A stretch of DNA of 22,372 nucleotides from CAZDVQ01 sp964508975 (GTDB lineage: Bacteria > Bacteroidota > Bacteroidia > Chitinophagales > Saprospiraceae). The stretch spans positions 1 to 22,372 of the forward strand of contig CAZDVQ010000070.1 of NCBI GenBank assembly GCA_964508975.1, written 5' to 3'. The first letter of the stretch is position 1; every line of letters starts with the position of its first letter. The position numbers and the translations under genes were made by a program. The notes under the pieces were generated by a model. It ran no database searches. It was not told the origin of the DNA and saw only the letters and a list, made by a program, of their open reading frames with translations. Below are positions 6,475-14,943 of this stretch, piece after piece.

Positions 6475-8928
6475 ATGAAGTATAAAAACATTCGCGAAGA
6501 GGAACTCAAAAATAAAGTAGGGGCTGATTGGTTCAATCATTTTGATACGACCGAGATTTTAGGCAATATTGATTTTACCGTTTTCCCAAAACAAGATAAC
6601 CTGTTCGGTAGAATACCGCTGCTTTGGGCAGAAGCCAAAACGGGCGACTTTGACATTGCCGCCATGTTTGTTCAGCTTATGCTAACCATTGGGAAAGCCC
6701 GTACCTTTGATAAAACCTTGCCCCCTGCTTTCCTGGGTGCTTTTGATTTTAAAAAAATTGCCTTTGTACCCTATATCAATGTACAAGACATTTTTTACAT
6801 GAACGACTTTAACTGGAACGTTACGCCCAGTAACCACGACACAAAGGAGTTCAAGCTTATTAATAAACGTATTGAGGCCACGCTGAAACAATACAGCTAC
6901 GTTTATGATTACGAGAAGGACGAGAAGGAGCTCAGGTCTTTTATCAAAAATAACCTGGCTAACGCTACAACAACCAGCAAGATAAAAATTGATAAAAACA
7001 ATTTTATACCTATTTATTTACGCTGGATTGAAATCGTTAAACCCATTATTGATGTTAACTGGGACGAACTAAAAAAAGCCAATATACTAGATAGCTACTT
7101 TTACCTGGCTGACCTTTTCGTGGACGATAAAGACACACAAAATATTGACGATGACATCTCTATCAGGGATAATTTATTCGTGGTGTTCCAAAATCAAGGC
7201 TACAAAATAGCCAAGGAAAATATACGGCAGATGTTTGATGCCACGATCGGCATTAAAAACAAAGATACGTACTTCCAATTCTGGAAACGCTACAAACGCC
7301 CGCCAATCAAGGCTTTTCAGGATTACATCATTGAACGTCAGGATTTGTTGGTGCCGCAAGACATCCGCGAGCGCAAAGGGGCATTTTTTACCCCGCGTAT
7401 CTGGGTAGAACTCTCGCAAAAATACCTGACTGATTACCTGGGCGAAAACTGGCAGGAAGAGTTCTACGTGTGGGATTGCGCCGCCGGAACGGGCAACCTA
7501 TTGGCCGGCTTGACCAACAAGTACAACATTTACGCTAGTACCCTAGACCAGGCCGACGTTAATGTAATGCACGAACGCATTGACCACGGCGCTAACCTGC
7601 TCAAAAAACATGTGTTTCAATTTGACTTTTTAAACGATGAGTTTATACCATTCTCAAAAGGTGGTAAAATGCCCGATAGCCTTTTTGACATCATCAACGA
7701 CACTGAAAAACGCAAAAAACTGGTGATTTATATCAATCCGCCTTATGCAGAGGCCGCAAGCAAGACTACTGTGACGAACACCGGAGCTAATAAGACCGAT
7801 GTAGCAGTGAGGACTATGGTCTATGAAAAATATAAGAGCAAAATAGGGATTGGTGGCAGGGAACTCTATGCTCAGTTTTTCGCAAGAATCTATAGTGAAA
7901 TATCTGATTGTTTGCTTGCAGAATTTTCAACTTTGAAAATTCTGCAAGCACCTAATTTCATGGATTTTCGTACGTTTTTCCGAGCGAAGCTTGAAGTTTT
8001 TTTCGTTGTTCCTGCCGATACTTTTGACAATGTAAAAGGTAAATTTCCGATTGGTTTTTTTATATGGAATTTGAATAAAAAAGAAGAATTTGTAGCGTTG
8101 GAATGCGATATTTATGGACCCAAGGGTGACTTTATTGGAAATAAAAATTTTATTAACAATTCTAGAGTAAAGTCTATAAATGATTGGTTAATTACATCAC
8201 GTAAAAGACCGCATGAAAGAAATATAGGTTTCCTTTCCGCAAAAGGGAGCGATTTCCAAAATGTAAACTTTATATTTATTATAAATGAAAAAAGTCAGCT
8301 TCCACACCCAAGGGGGACATGGGTTACCGATAAAAATATAATTGAAATATCAATTTATGTTGCAGTAAGACACTCCATTAAAGCCACATGGTTAAACGAT
8401 AGAGATCAATTTTTATACCCAAACGAGGGCTGGAAAAGCGACATTGAATTTCAAAATGAATGTTTGATTTTTACACTTTTTGATAATAGTAACAATATTT
8501 CAAGCTCATTTGGAATCAACCATTGGATACCTTTCACGGAGCAGGAGGTGAACGCCCAGGACAAGTTTGAGAGCAACTTCATGAGTGATTTTATCAAGGG
8601 CAAAATCAGGCTGGCGCAAGAGGCAGATTTATTTGGCTCGGTCAATAAATCCCCCGGAAGGCGTGAGTTCTCTGCCGAAGCCAGCGCTGTTTTTGATGCA
8701 GGCCGTACACTTTGGCACTACTACCACGGCCAGCCCAACGTAAACGTGAATGCCAGTTTATACGATATCCGTGAGTATTTTCAGGGCCGCAACGAGCAAG
8801 GCCGCATGAATGCCAAAAGTGAAGATGCAATCTATACGCAGCTCATTGCTGACTTACGCCTCAAACTCAACTTACTGGCCGATAAAATAAAGCCAAAAAT
8901 ATATGAATATGGTTTCTTGAAAGCGTAA
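6475..8928 (+). CDS. Single-chain restriction-modification enzyme (type IIG-like N6-adenine methyltransferase with PD-(D/E)xK nuclease)
   Basis: An 817-residue protein that probably both methylates adenine and cuts DNA at its site. The N-terminal part carries a possible PD-(D/E)xK nuclease core: Asp33 in GNIDF, then Glu53-Ala-Lys55 in LLWAEAKTG. A helical linker leads to the methyltransferase: RERKGAFFTP (about 298-307), SAM-binding motif I DCAAGTGN (334-341) and catalytic motif IV NPPY (421-424). Residues about 440-690 match a target-recognition region, followed by a conserved-looking C-terminal helical domain. No separate R, M or S subunit gene is nearby, which fits a self-contained enzyme. 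The stretch 7800-8530 is far more AT-rich than both ends (see findings) and contains an 18-bp perfect inverted repeat at 7913-7950. The start is set by the promoter at 6414-6444. Cleavage activity is inferred; the methyltransferase call is firm. Confidence 0.88.
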   Translation: MKYKNIREEELKNKVGADWFNHFDTTEILGNIDFTVFPKQDNLFGRIPLLWAEAKTGDFDIAAMFVQLMLTIGKARTFDKTLPPAFLGAFDFKKIAFVPYINVQDIFYMNDFNWNVTPSNHDTKEFKLINKRIEATLKQYSYVYDYEKDEKELRSFIKNNLANATTTSKIKIDKNNFIPIYLRWIEIVKPIIDVNWDELKKANILDSYFYLADLFVDDKDTQNIDDDISIRDNLFVVFQNQGYKIAKENIRQMFDATIGIKNKDTYFQFWKRYKRPPIKAFQDYIIERQDLLVPQDIRERKGAFFTPRIWVELSQKYLTDYLGENWQEEFYVWDCAAGTGNLLAGLTNKYNIYASTLDQADVNVMHERIDHGANLLKKHVFQFDFLNDEFIPFSKGGKMPDSLFDIINDTEKRKKLVIYINPPYAEAASKTTVTNTGANKTDVAVRTMVYEKYKSKIGIGGRELYAQFFARIYSEISDCLLAEFSTLKILQAPNFMDFRTFFRAKLEVFFVVPADTFDNVKGKFPIGFFIWNLNKKEEFVALECDIYGPKGDFIGNKNFINNSRVKSINDWLITSRKRPHERNIGFLSAKGSDFQNVNFIFIINEKSQLPHPRGTWVTDKNIIEISIYVAVRHSIKATWLNDRDQFLYPNEGWKSDIEFQNECLIFTLFDNSNNISSSFGINHWIPFTEQEVNAQDKFESNFMSDFIKGKIRLAQEADLFGSVNKSPGRREFSAEASAVFDAGRTLWHYYHGQPNVNVNASLYDIREYFQGRNEQGRMNAKSEDAIYTQLIADLRLKLNLLADKIKPKIYEYGFLKA
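7913..7950. repeat. 18-bp perfect inverted repeat inside the methyltransferase gene
   Basis: TGCTTGCAGAATTTTCAA (7913-7930) and its exact complement (7933-7950) are separated by CT. The repeat lies within codons for the LLAEFSTLKILQA segment, shortly after motif IV and near the left edge of the AT-rich specificity region. Confidence 0.95.
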
Positions 8929-8944
8929 ACGGGTCGAAAGTGTC

Positions 8945-9052
8945 GCTCCTAACGGAGCTCAAAATTTGTAAAATAGCTTGTTTCTATTAACATACCGCTC
9001 CGACGGAGCGGGTAACGCGGTAGCATTTTTCCTGCTTATAGTAGGTATAAGC
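8945..9052. repeat. Paired-hairpin intergenic repeat (GCTCC/GGAGC type)
   Basis: After the methyltransferase stop lie GCTCC-taac-GGAGC (8945-8958), an AT-rich 36-nt spacer, CCGCTCC-gac-GGAGCGG (8995-9011), then GCTTATA/TATAAGC (9034-9052). I recall similar 'gctcc...ggagc' pairs with an AT-rich spacer as dispersed non-coding repeats in Bacteroidota; only this copy is in the window, so the repeat status is partly from memory. It may also serve as the methyltransferase transcript end. Confidence 0.55.
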
Positions 9053-9108
9053 GGAGGGACAAACAAATGGTGCCAACTTTATTACAAACTATCAACTACT
9101 AACCAAAA

Positions 9109-9216
9109 GCGCCAGCGATGTGAAGCGGTGGCGGCATTAGCCGCCAGACCCGCAGGGGCCGAGCGTCAGCGAGCCGCGGAACGTAGCGACGGCGAGCAAC
9201 GCGAGCCGGCGCGCCC
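9109..9216 (+). repeat. GC-rich structured intergenic repeat, copy C
   Basis: This copy runs from GCGCC (9109-9113) to GGCGCGCCC (9208-9216) plus a run of seven A. It is very close to copy E. It has the hairpin TGGCGGC-atta-GCCGCCA and a CGGC/GCCG pair before the end. It lies between the 3' ends of the methyltransferase (plus) and the S74-domain gene (minus). The adjoining AGCAT-actac-ATGCT (9227-9241) plus the T run on the minus strand could be a weak terminator for the minus-strand operon. Confidence 0.85.
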
Positions 9217-9244
9217 AAAAAAACAAAGCATACTACATGCTGGT

Positions 9245-11377
9245 TTATTCTTTTTGCTGTGCTTGTAGCATGGCTTTGATGTCTTGTAATTCTTGCTTCA
9301 TCTGCTTCAGCTCGGCCGCTTGAGCATCAAACTTAACCGAAAGCTCCTGCACGGCCTTGACTAGAGGCACCACGAAACTAGCATAGCTGATACGGTAATG
9401 GTCGCGCTCGTGTTCAGGCTTGATAACCCCATCAAAACTATAGCCTAGGGCTTGCGCTGCCTGCTCCACCTCTTGCGCGATAAAACCCGACATGGCGGTA
9501 CCCTCCTTTTGGGCTATTTGGGCATCAATCGCAGCTTTATGTGCTGGGTCGGCTTGTGCCAAAGAATCAGAGCAGTATGGATTAATGCCCAGGTGTTGGT
9601 TCAGCCCGCTCAAGTCCATATGGTAGGTTACAGGCCGCAAGGCATTGATGAAAGCCAATCCCTGCACGTTTTCACGTACATCGCGTTTAAAACGGGCATC
9701 GCTCAGGTTTGACCAGTTAACATAGCCACCTACCGAGGCGATGGTAGTGGCACCTACAACAACGGAGTTTGCTGTACCTGCATTGGCGTTGTGGCCAATG
9801 GCCGTGGCGTAATCTACCCAGGCCCATTTTGCGTTGTAACCAAGTGCGGTTCCGAAACCAGTGGCGGAGCCTAACCAGGCACAGCCCGTTTCAGCGCCAA
9901 TGGATGTATTATTGTCGCCCCTTGATTCTACCAGAGCATTGTAGCCTACGCCTACATTATTATTACCTGAAACATTGAATGCGCCTGCCCGGTAGCCAAT
10001 AGCCACGTTTTGAGCCCCAGAAATATTCCGATTCAATGCCAGTGTTCCGTTGGCCGTATTTCTCCAGCCAGATTGGTTCTCCAACATGGCCTGGTTGCCC
10101 ACGGCTGTATTATCGTTGGCTATATTGTCGGGTAGGGTGTTGTAGCCCATTGCTGTATTACCAATACCTGAAATGTTGTCGAACAGTGCACGCCAACCCA
10201 CGGCTACGTTGGCCCAGCCATCGTTGTTGAAGTGCAAGGCGTTGGTGCCTACCGCCGTGTTGTAATAACCCGAGATGTTGGATATGAGCGCCTGTACACC
10301 TAGTCCCGTGTTCTCGTAACCTGTGTTATTATTGAGCAATGATTGAAACCCGAAGGCTGCGTTGTAGTTACCACTTATATTACCTCGCAATGCTTTGTTC
10401 CCGAAGGCAGAGTTGAAGCTCCCTGAGTTGTTGGCAAGCATGGCTTCGTCGCCGGATGCCGAGTTAAAACTTCCCGTGGTGTTGTTGCGCATAGCATTAG
10501 TGCCTAATGCGGCATTATGTTCGCCGCTGGTGTTGGCGTTGAGTGCATAGGCACCCACCGCTACATTGTCGAGCGAGTTGGTTGATGTAGCCAAGGCCAA
10601 AGCTCCTACAGCCACGTTATAAGAGCCCTGTTGGTTACCCGCCAGTGCCCCGTTACCCAGTCCAACGTTATAGCTACCGCTGCTGCAATAAAGCATAGCG
10701 TTTACCCCTAATGCCGTGTTGAACGAGCCATTTGCATTCGAGTTCAGCGCCCCGGTGCCAATGCCTACATTATATGATCCAGTGGTATTCGTGCGCAAGG
10801 CGTTGACCCCAACGGCGGTATTGCCTTCGCCTGTCAAGTTATTGAACAACGCAATTGCGCCCACGGCAGTGTTTTCATAGGCAATACTGTTCATTAAGGC
10901 TTTATAACCTAGTGCAGTAGCTAGATTAGGGCTGGTGGCATTGTATGATTGTCCAGCCCTAAAGCCCAGAAAGGTATTGCGTGTAAGCGAGTCGATTTTG
11001 CCCGAGTGAATATTGTTCATTCGGAACATCAAGGGGTTAGGGTCGGTGGTGCCAACAAAGTTAGTGCTGGGGTCAGTACCAGTGTTACCTGTGAGGTTCC
11101 AGGCGTTGGCCGAGTTGGCGATGGGCACCCAGTTAACCCCATCGAAATAATAGAACCCTGTCCCTGCATCGGTCTGGAAAATCAACAAGCCCGTGGCGGG
11201 GCTTACAATCGCATCGCGTTGGGTTTGGTTCATGCGCGGCACCAGTACGCCCATGCTAGTCGAGTTGATGTCGAGCGCCGCAGATGCATCGGGAGTGCTC
11301 GTGTTGATGCCCACGTTTTGGGCTTGCACCAAAACGCTTAGCAGGAGGAGTGTTGAGGCAAATAATATCCTATTCAT
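9245..11377 (-). CDS. Secreted tail-fibre-domain protein with YadA-like repeats and a peptidase S74 (endosialidase chaperone) domain
   Basis: A 710-residue exported protein. The signal peptide MNRILFASTLLLLSVLVQAQ is followed by an NVGINTSTP module (about 20-60) shared with the gene upstream. Residues about 140-530 hold some twenty repeats of about 17 residues of the form NTAVGxxALxxNxxGxx, which resemble the beta-roll heads of trimeric adhesins. From residue 559, SDARFKRD carries the Ser559/Lys564 pair of the S74 intramolecular chaperone, followed by GFIAQEV and a C-terminal coiled coil. In phage endosialidases this domain trimerises the fibre and then cuts itself off. A trimeric surface fibre is therefore likely. 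A GTG at 11398 in frame is possible, but the ATG at 11377 gives the better signal peptide. It is the last gene of a three-gene operon, 65 nt after its neighbour. No type IX sorting domain is visible. Confidence 0.85.
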   Translation of the reverse strand: MNRILFASTLLLLSVLVQAQNVGINTSTPDASAALDINSTSMGVLVPRMNQTQRDAIVSPATGLLIFQTDAGTGFYYFDGVNWVPIANSANAWNLTGNTGTDPSTNFVGTTDPNPLMFRMNNIHSGKIDSLTRNTFLGFRAGQSYNATSPNLATALGYKALMNSIAYENTAVGAIALFNNLTGEGNTAVGVNALRTNTTGSYNVGIGTGALNSNANGSFNTALGVNAMLYCSSGSYNVGLGNGALAGNQQGSYNVAVGALALATSTNSLDNVAVGAYALNANTSGEHNAALGTNAMRNNTTGSFNSASGDEAMLANNSGSFNSAFGNKALRGNISGNYNAAFGFQSLLNNNTGYENTGLGVQALISNISGYYNTAVGTNALHFNNDGWANVAVGWRALFDNISGIGNTAMGYNTLPDNIANDNTAVGNQAMLENQSGWRNTANGTLALNRNISGAQNVAIGYRAGAFNVSGNNNVGVGYNALVESRGDNNTSIGAETGCAWLGSATGFGTALGYNAKWAWVDYATAIGHNANAGTANSVVVGATTIASVGGYVNWSNLSDARFKRDVRENVQGLAFINALRPVTYHMDLSGLNQHLGINPYCSDSLAQADPAHKAAIDAQIAQKEGTAMSGFIAQEVEQAAQALGYSFDGVIKPEHERDHYRISYASFVVPLVKAVQELSVKFDAQAAELKQMKQELQDIKAMLQAQQKE

Positions 11378-11442
11378 GCGAGACGAAATTAAATTCACAA
11401 CGCAATATATAGGAATTTTGGAAAACTGAAATGTATTTCGGC

Positions 11443-12912
11443 TTACTCCTGCCCTGGTGCCGTCCAGCTCCTTGCGGGGCGTTCAGTTTCAAATTTGGGG
11501 CTTTCAGGGTAAACGATGGTGGAGGGTAGTTTGGCAGGTGTCCTGTTCTGCTTGTCCTCTAAGTCTTTCTGCACGGCTTGGTTATAGTCAACAGCGCGGG
11601 CTGGAGACTGGTCCATGTACTGCCGAGTATCGCCGGGGCCCCACACAGGGTCGTTGCCAAAACGGTGGTCGGGGAAACTCCAGCGTTTGGCCACGAGGCG
11701 GTAGGTAAACTTTACATTTGATGTGCCGCCCTGCTTCTCGTAAACGGTAAAACTTGTTGTGCCAGGTTCAACGTATAAGCCGTTGCAGTTACCTTGTTCT
11801 TGCAGGAAAACCATCATGGGGTGTTGCTCATCAATGAGCACGGTTTCAAGGAAAAGCGGGTCGAGTTGTACCTCTACTTTGCCGTTAACGAGTTGGGCCG
11901 TACCAAAATCCTCGAACCAGACCTCGGGGCTTTCCATGCAGTATAGCAACTGGTTCCCTTTTGAGGTACCAACCGAGGCCGATTTAGTACCATTGGCGAT
12001 GACATGGTTGCCATTGAAATAACCGGAGTAGTTGGTGTTATTGGTACACCAGCCCGATACCCCAACGTCAACGTTTCCTGCCATAATCGCTCCCCCGTCA
12101 GCCAGCCCGACTACACCTAAACCAAAAGCAGTTGAACTGTACGCACCAAGTACACCTACCCTGGATGAGCCAGAGGAGATATTGTTTAGACCGTAAACAC
12201 CTATGCCCCCAGCTGCGGTAGTTGGATTAGAACATATGCCAATAACCCCTGTTCGGGTGAGCGAAGCATTCGTGCCACTATAATTGCCAAGCATAGCTGC
12301 TCCTGTGCCTGATCCTTGGTAATTGCCTTGAATGGCACTGTACGCTGTCGAATTCCCGGTGACTATCTCTCCCCAAACACCAGAACCTACGTTTGCGCTA
12401 AACCCGTTCAATGCAAAGGGTAAGCTGGCTGTAGAAACACCGCTCACGAGGTTTCCAGAATATGGCGATACGGCAGCGCCGAAAACGACCTCGCCGGTGC
12501 TGCCGTTAATCCTCCCCCTTTCTATATTACCAGTTATAAAGCGCAAGGCTATTGGATTTGTGGTACCGATGAAATTCGTTGTGCTTGCGGTATTACCGTC
12601 GAGCGACCATGCATTATCGCCATTTAACAACCTTTTCCAAGCGGTTCCATTCCAGTAGTAATAGCCTGGGGTAACGTCGCTGATAGTGGCTGTATTATAT
12701 ACCAGCAAGGAGTTGGCAGGCGTAGCAACAGGCGCAGCTCCGTTCGAGGTAGAGACTAGCGCAACCCTGGGTATTAAAAGCCCCCTGCTCACATCGGTTA
12801 TTTCAAGTTTAGCGGAGGCGGCGGGACTGCTAGTGCCTATGCCCACGTTTTGGGCTTGGGCCATGCTCATGTTTAAGGCCCAAGCAATCATGATAAATTG
12901 TAATGCTCTCAT
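11443..12912 (-). CDS. Secreted beta-rich protein with the NVGIGTSSP module, function unknown
   Basis: A 489-residue exported protein. The signal peptide (MRALQFIMIAWALNMSMAQAQ) is followed by NVGIGTSSPAASAKLEI and SRGLLIPR, the same N-terminal module as the downstream S74-domain protein. The middle (about 100-310) is Gly/Asn/Ser/Thr-rich and predicted beta, with phrases such as GVWGEIVTGNSTAYSAIQG and GVYGLNN resembling fibre shafts. From about 328, SPEVWFEDFG...AQLVNGKVEVQLDP...VYEKQGG...FTYRLVAKRW forms a distinct C-terminal module instead of an S74 domain. The last 60 residues are Pro-rich. The chosen ATG lies 13 nt after the upstream stop; an alternative start at 12960 would overlap that gene and weaken the signal peptide. 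I see no catalytic motif. It is probably a structural surface or fibre component. Confidence 0.75.
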   Translation of the reverse strand: MRALQFIMIAWALNMSMAQAQNVGIGTSSPAASAKLEITDVSRGLLIPRVALVSTSNGAAPVATPANSLLVYNTATISDVTPGYYYWNGTAWKRLLNGDNAWSLDGNTASTTNFIGTTNPIALRFITGNIERGRINGSTGEVVFGAAVSPYSGNLVSGVSTASLPFALNGFSANVGSGVWGEIVTGNSTAYSAIQGNYQGSGTGAAMLGNYSGTNASLTRTGVIGICSNPTTAAGGIGVYGLNNISSGSSRVGVLGAYSSTAFGLGVVGLADGGAIMAGNVDVGVSGWCTNNTNYSGYFNGNHVIANGTKSASVGTSKGNQLLYCMESPEVWFEDFGTAQLVNGKVEVQLDPLFLETVLIDEQHPMMVFLQEQGNCNGLYVEPGTTSFTVYEKQGGTSNVKFTYRLVAKRWSFPDHRFGNDPVWGPGDTRQYMDQSPARAVDYNQAVQKDLEDKQNRTPAKLPSTIVYPESPKFETERPARSWTAPGQE

Positions 12913-12925
12913 TATTATATAGGTT

Positions 12926-14557
12926 TTAATTATTACAAGGGCAGTCGGGGTCGTTTTCATCCATCAGGCCATCACCGTCATCGTCAACCCCGTTGTGGCA
13001 GATTTCTGCGCAGCTAGCAATACTTACACTGACTGTATCCGTAATGTTGCAACCGTTTGAGTCAAGGGCGTTAACCGTGTAAGTTCCAGATTGTATAGCC
13101 TGTACATTGTCTCGGTCGGGCGCAAAACCTGTTGCATTGTAGCCTCCGGGGCCCGTCCAAGTGTAGCTGAGCATACCCGGGGTGGCAGATAACTGAAGCG
13201 AACTCCCAGTACAAACTGGCGAATTGCTACTGGCCGCTATGGTAGCGGGCGGGATGGCTGTAACGTTTGCACTGCTGGTGTAGGTGCAGGCATTGGCATC
13301 AACAACGGTTACACTGTATGTGCCGGTGCTGCTCACGCTAATGCTTGAAGTTGTCGCCCCCGTGCTCCAGAGGTATGAAACCACGGGGTCTGTCAAGTCG
13401 AGCGCCACGGGTAAGTTACACACTGCATTGGCGTTAGCTGGGCTAACATCAGGGCCATCGCTCAAACATGATGCCGAGGCAAAGGAAAAGCTAGAAAAAC
13501 CGTTGAACCCAGAACGGCTCAGGCCAACTGGGCTTGCACCACATTCGTTGCTGGTGCCGGATATCGCGTTGTCCTTGGTGATGACATAGATAGAGCCAGG
13601 CGTGGCGGTATAGTCCTGCGGCCAAATACGGGCTTCGTATACACCCAGGCCTGAGCCCGTGATATCCTCTAAAACCCATTGTCCATGAGCGCTACCATAA
13701 AAAGTATTAAAATCGTACGCACATTCGCTAAACATTGGCATGGCGTTGCTCAAGCCTTGTTCAAAATAACCCTCGATGCAATCGTAAGTATTGGGGCCAA
13801 TGTTCAGGTGCATATATTGTACCCCACGGGCAGCACTTGGGCCAGCGGGTTCAAGCCCGAGGGGAAATCCATAAACCCCACCTGCTGGATTAATACGGCG
13901 GCGGAGTTTACCTTGCACATAAGCAGCATCAATCGGGCTTGAGTTACCGTTGTTGGTAATGGTGTTGTCGAGCATGGTGCTGCTTATAGCTGCTGTTGCA
14001 TTCATGACGCCAAAAACAGCTGGGTAGGCACTCCCGTTGCCGGGTAGGCTACTGGGGTTTGCGGTAATGATGCGGTTGGTTGGCCTGCCTGAAATTACAA
14101 AATCAACTGCGTTGCGTACATCGGCCACGTTACCTGTACCGTTGAGCCACACGATACCTTGGTCGTTACCCAGTTCAAGGTTGTAAAATGAACCATCGTT
14201 TACGCCAATTTGGGCACTACCACCTCTAACGGCGCAACTGCCGGCTATAAACTGGGTTTGACCAATATTGACGAGGCTATTCTGCATTCGAACCCTGCCA
14301 GTACCACGTTGCTGAGCTAGGTTATCGAAGCTGAAGTTACCATGTACCTCAATCAAACCATTGTTTTCTAGGCGCCCACTTGCCGCTACACAATGCACAT
14401 CGCCGAGTACCGACACGGTAGCGCCCGCATTGACGGCAAACACCGCGCCGTTGATATACAACTCGTTGTTGTGTTGGGCACTTAGTATTTGGCAGACAAG
14501 TAGGAAGCTAAGCCTAAACCCATTTAAGAGAAATGACTTATGTATCATAGAATACAT
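12926..14557 (-). CDS. Secreted Ig/SprB-like repeat protein ending in an Asp-rich, putative calcium-binding motif
   Basis: A 543-residue exported protein, first gene of the operon. The N-terminal hydrophobic segment (SFLLNGFRLSFLLVCQILSAQ) is a signal peptide. The first 200 residues are beta-helix-like (GAVFAVNAGATVSVLGDVHCVAASGRLENNG...). Two Ig/SprB-like units follow in the last third, marked by YLWSTGATTSSISVSSTGTY and YTWTGPGGYNATG with paired Cys. The last residues, CHNGVDDDGDGLMDENDPDC, resemble a calcium-binding DxDxDG loop; nearly the same motif occurs inside the giant protein at 19231-19311. A GTG at 14560 and ATGs at 14557 and 14548 are all possible starts; I chose the first ATG. 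No type IX C-terminal domain is seen. A surface or matrix role is likely; the exact job is unknown. Confidence 0.75.
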   Translation of the reverse strand: MYSMIHKSFLLNGFRLSFLLVCQILSAQHNNELYINGAVFAVNAGATVSVLGDVHCVAASGRLENNGLIEVHGNFSFDNLAQQRGTGRVRMQNSLVNIGQTQFIAGSCAVRGGSAQIGVNDGSFYNLELGNDQGIVWLNGTGNVADVRNAVDFVISGRPTNRIITANPSSLPGNGSAYPAVFGVMNATAAISSTMLDNTITNNGNSSPIDAAYVQGKLRRRINPAGGVYGFPLGLEPAGPSAARGVQYMHLNIGPNTYDCIEGYFEQGLSNAMPMFSECAYDFNTFYGSAHGQWVLEDITGSGLGVYEARIWPQDYTATPGSIYVITKDNAISGTSNECGASPVGLSRSGFNGFSSFSFASASCLSDGPDVSPANANAVCNLPVALDLTDPVVSYLWSTGATTSSISVSSTGTYSVTVVDANACTYTSSANVTAIPPATIAASSNSPVCTGSSLQLSATPGMLSYTWTGPGGYNATGFAPDRDNVQAIQSGTYTVNALDSNGCNITDTVSVSIASCAEICHNGVDDDGDGLMDENDPDCPCNN

Positions 14558-14643
14558 CACGTTTAAAGTATCATCACCAACATTTCGTTTTGCAATGTAC
14601 GTGCTTTACCTTAAATAAGCCTAAAAATTTTGTTTATTTTTTT

Positions 14644-14742
14644 GGCGCCCCGCCGCTGCGCGGCGGCGGTCCCCTTTGGGGTTCGCTGTCGCTCCGTGCT
14701 TCGCACCGCGGCTTGCAGCCGCGCCCGCCGGGCACCTGGCGC
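14644..14742 (-). repeat. GC-rich structured intergenic repeat, copy D (diverged)
   Basis: On the minus strand it runs from GCGCC (14742-14738) to GGGGCGCC plus an A-rich run. Internal sequence is diverged from B, C and E, but it keeps CGAAGCACGGAGCGACAGCGA-like blocks and a terminal CCGCCGC/GCGGCGG hairpin. Its A-rich end points toward the 14557 gene start, about 85 nt away. Confidence 0.7.
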
Positions 14743-14769
14743 AACACCGGCGGCGTAGCCGCCGGTGTT
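14743..14769. repeat. 12-bp perfect hairpin attached to repeat copy D
   Basis: AACACCGGCGGC (14743-14754) and GCCGCCGGTGTT (14758-14769) enclose GTA. It touches the outer end of copy D with no gap. It lacks a proper T run on the plus strand, so it is not a standard terminator. Confidence 0.85.
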
Positions 14770-14943
14770 TAATGGTTAATGATAAATGGTTAATTATTAA
14801 TGATATGTGCCGAGAAATTAAACTAAAACTGACCGTATTATTGTCAGACTACCCGCTCCGCGATGAGCGGCATCCAGGGTGTGCCATGGGGGTCAAATGG
14901 TGTAGGGGCGTTGACTGAATTTTAATCCTTTTACAAGGCCAGT

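Noticed and set aside
9245..11377. Prophage remnant because of the tail-fibre S74 domain
   Set aside because: All three proteins of the operon have signal peptides and no phage structural, replication or integrase gene is in the window.
14590..14918. Short Pro/Arg-rich frames over the GC-rich repeats (also 5483-5756, 8978-9268, 15265-15489)
   Set aside because: They are translations of the structured repeats; the same nonsense peptides arise wherever the repeat occurs.
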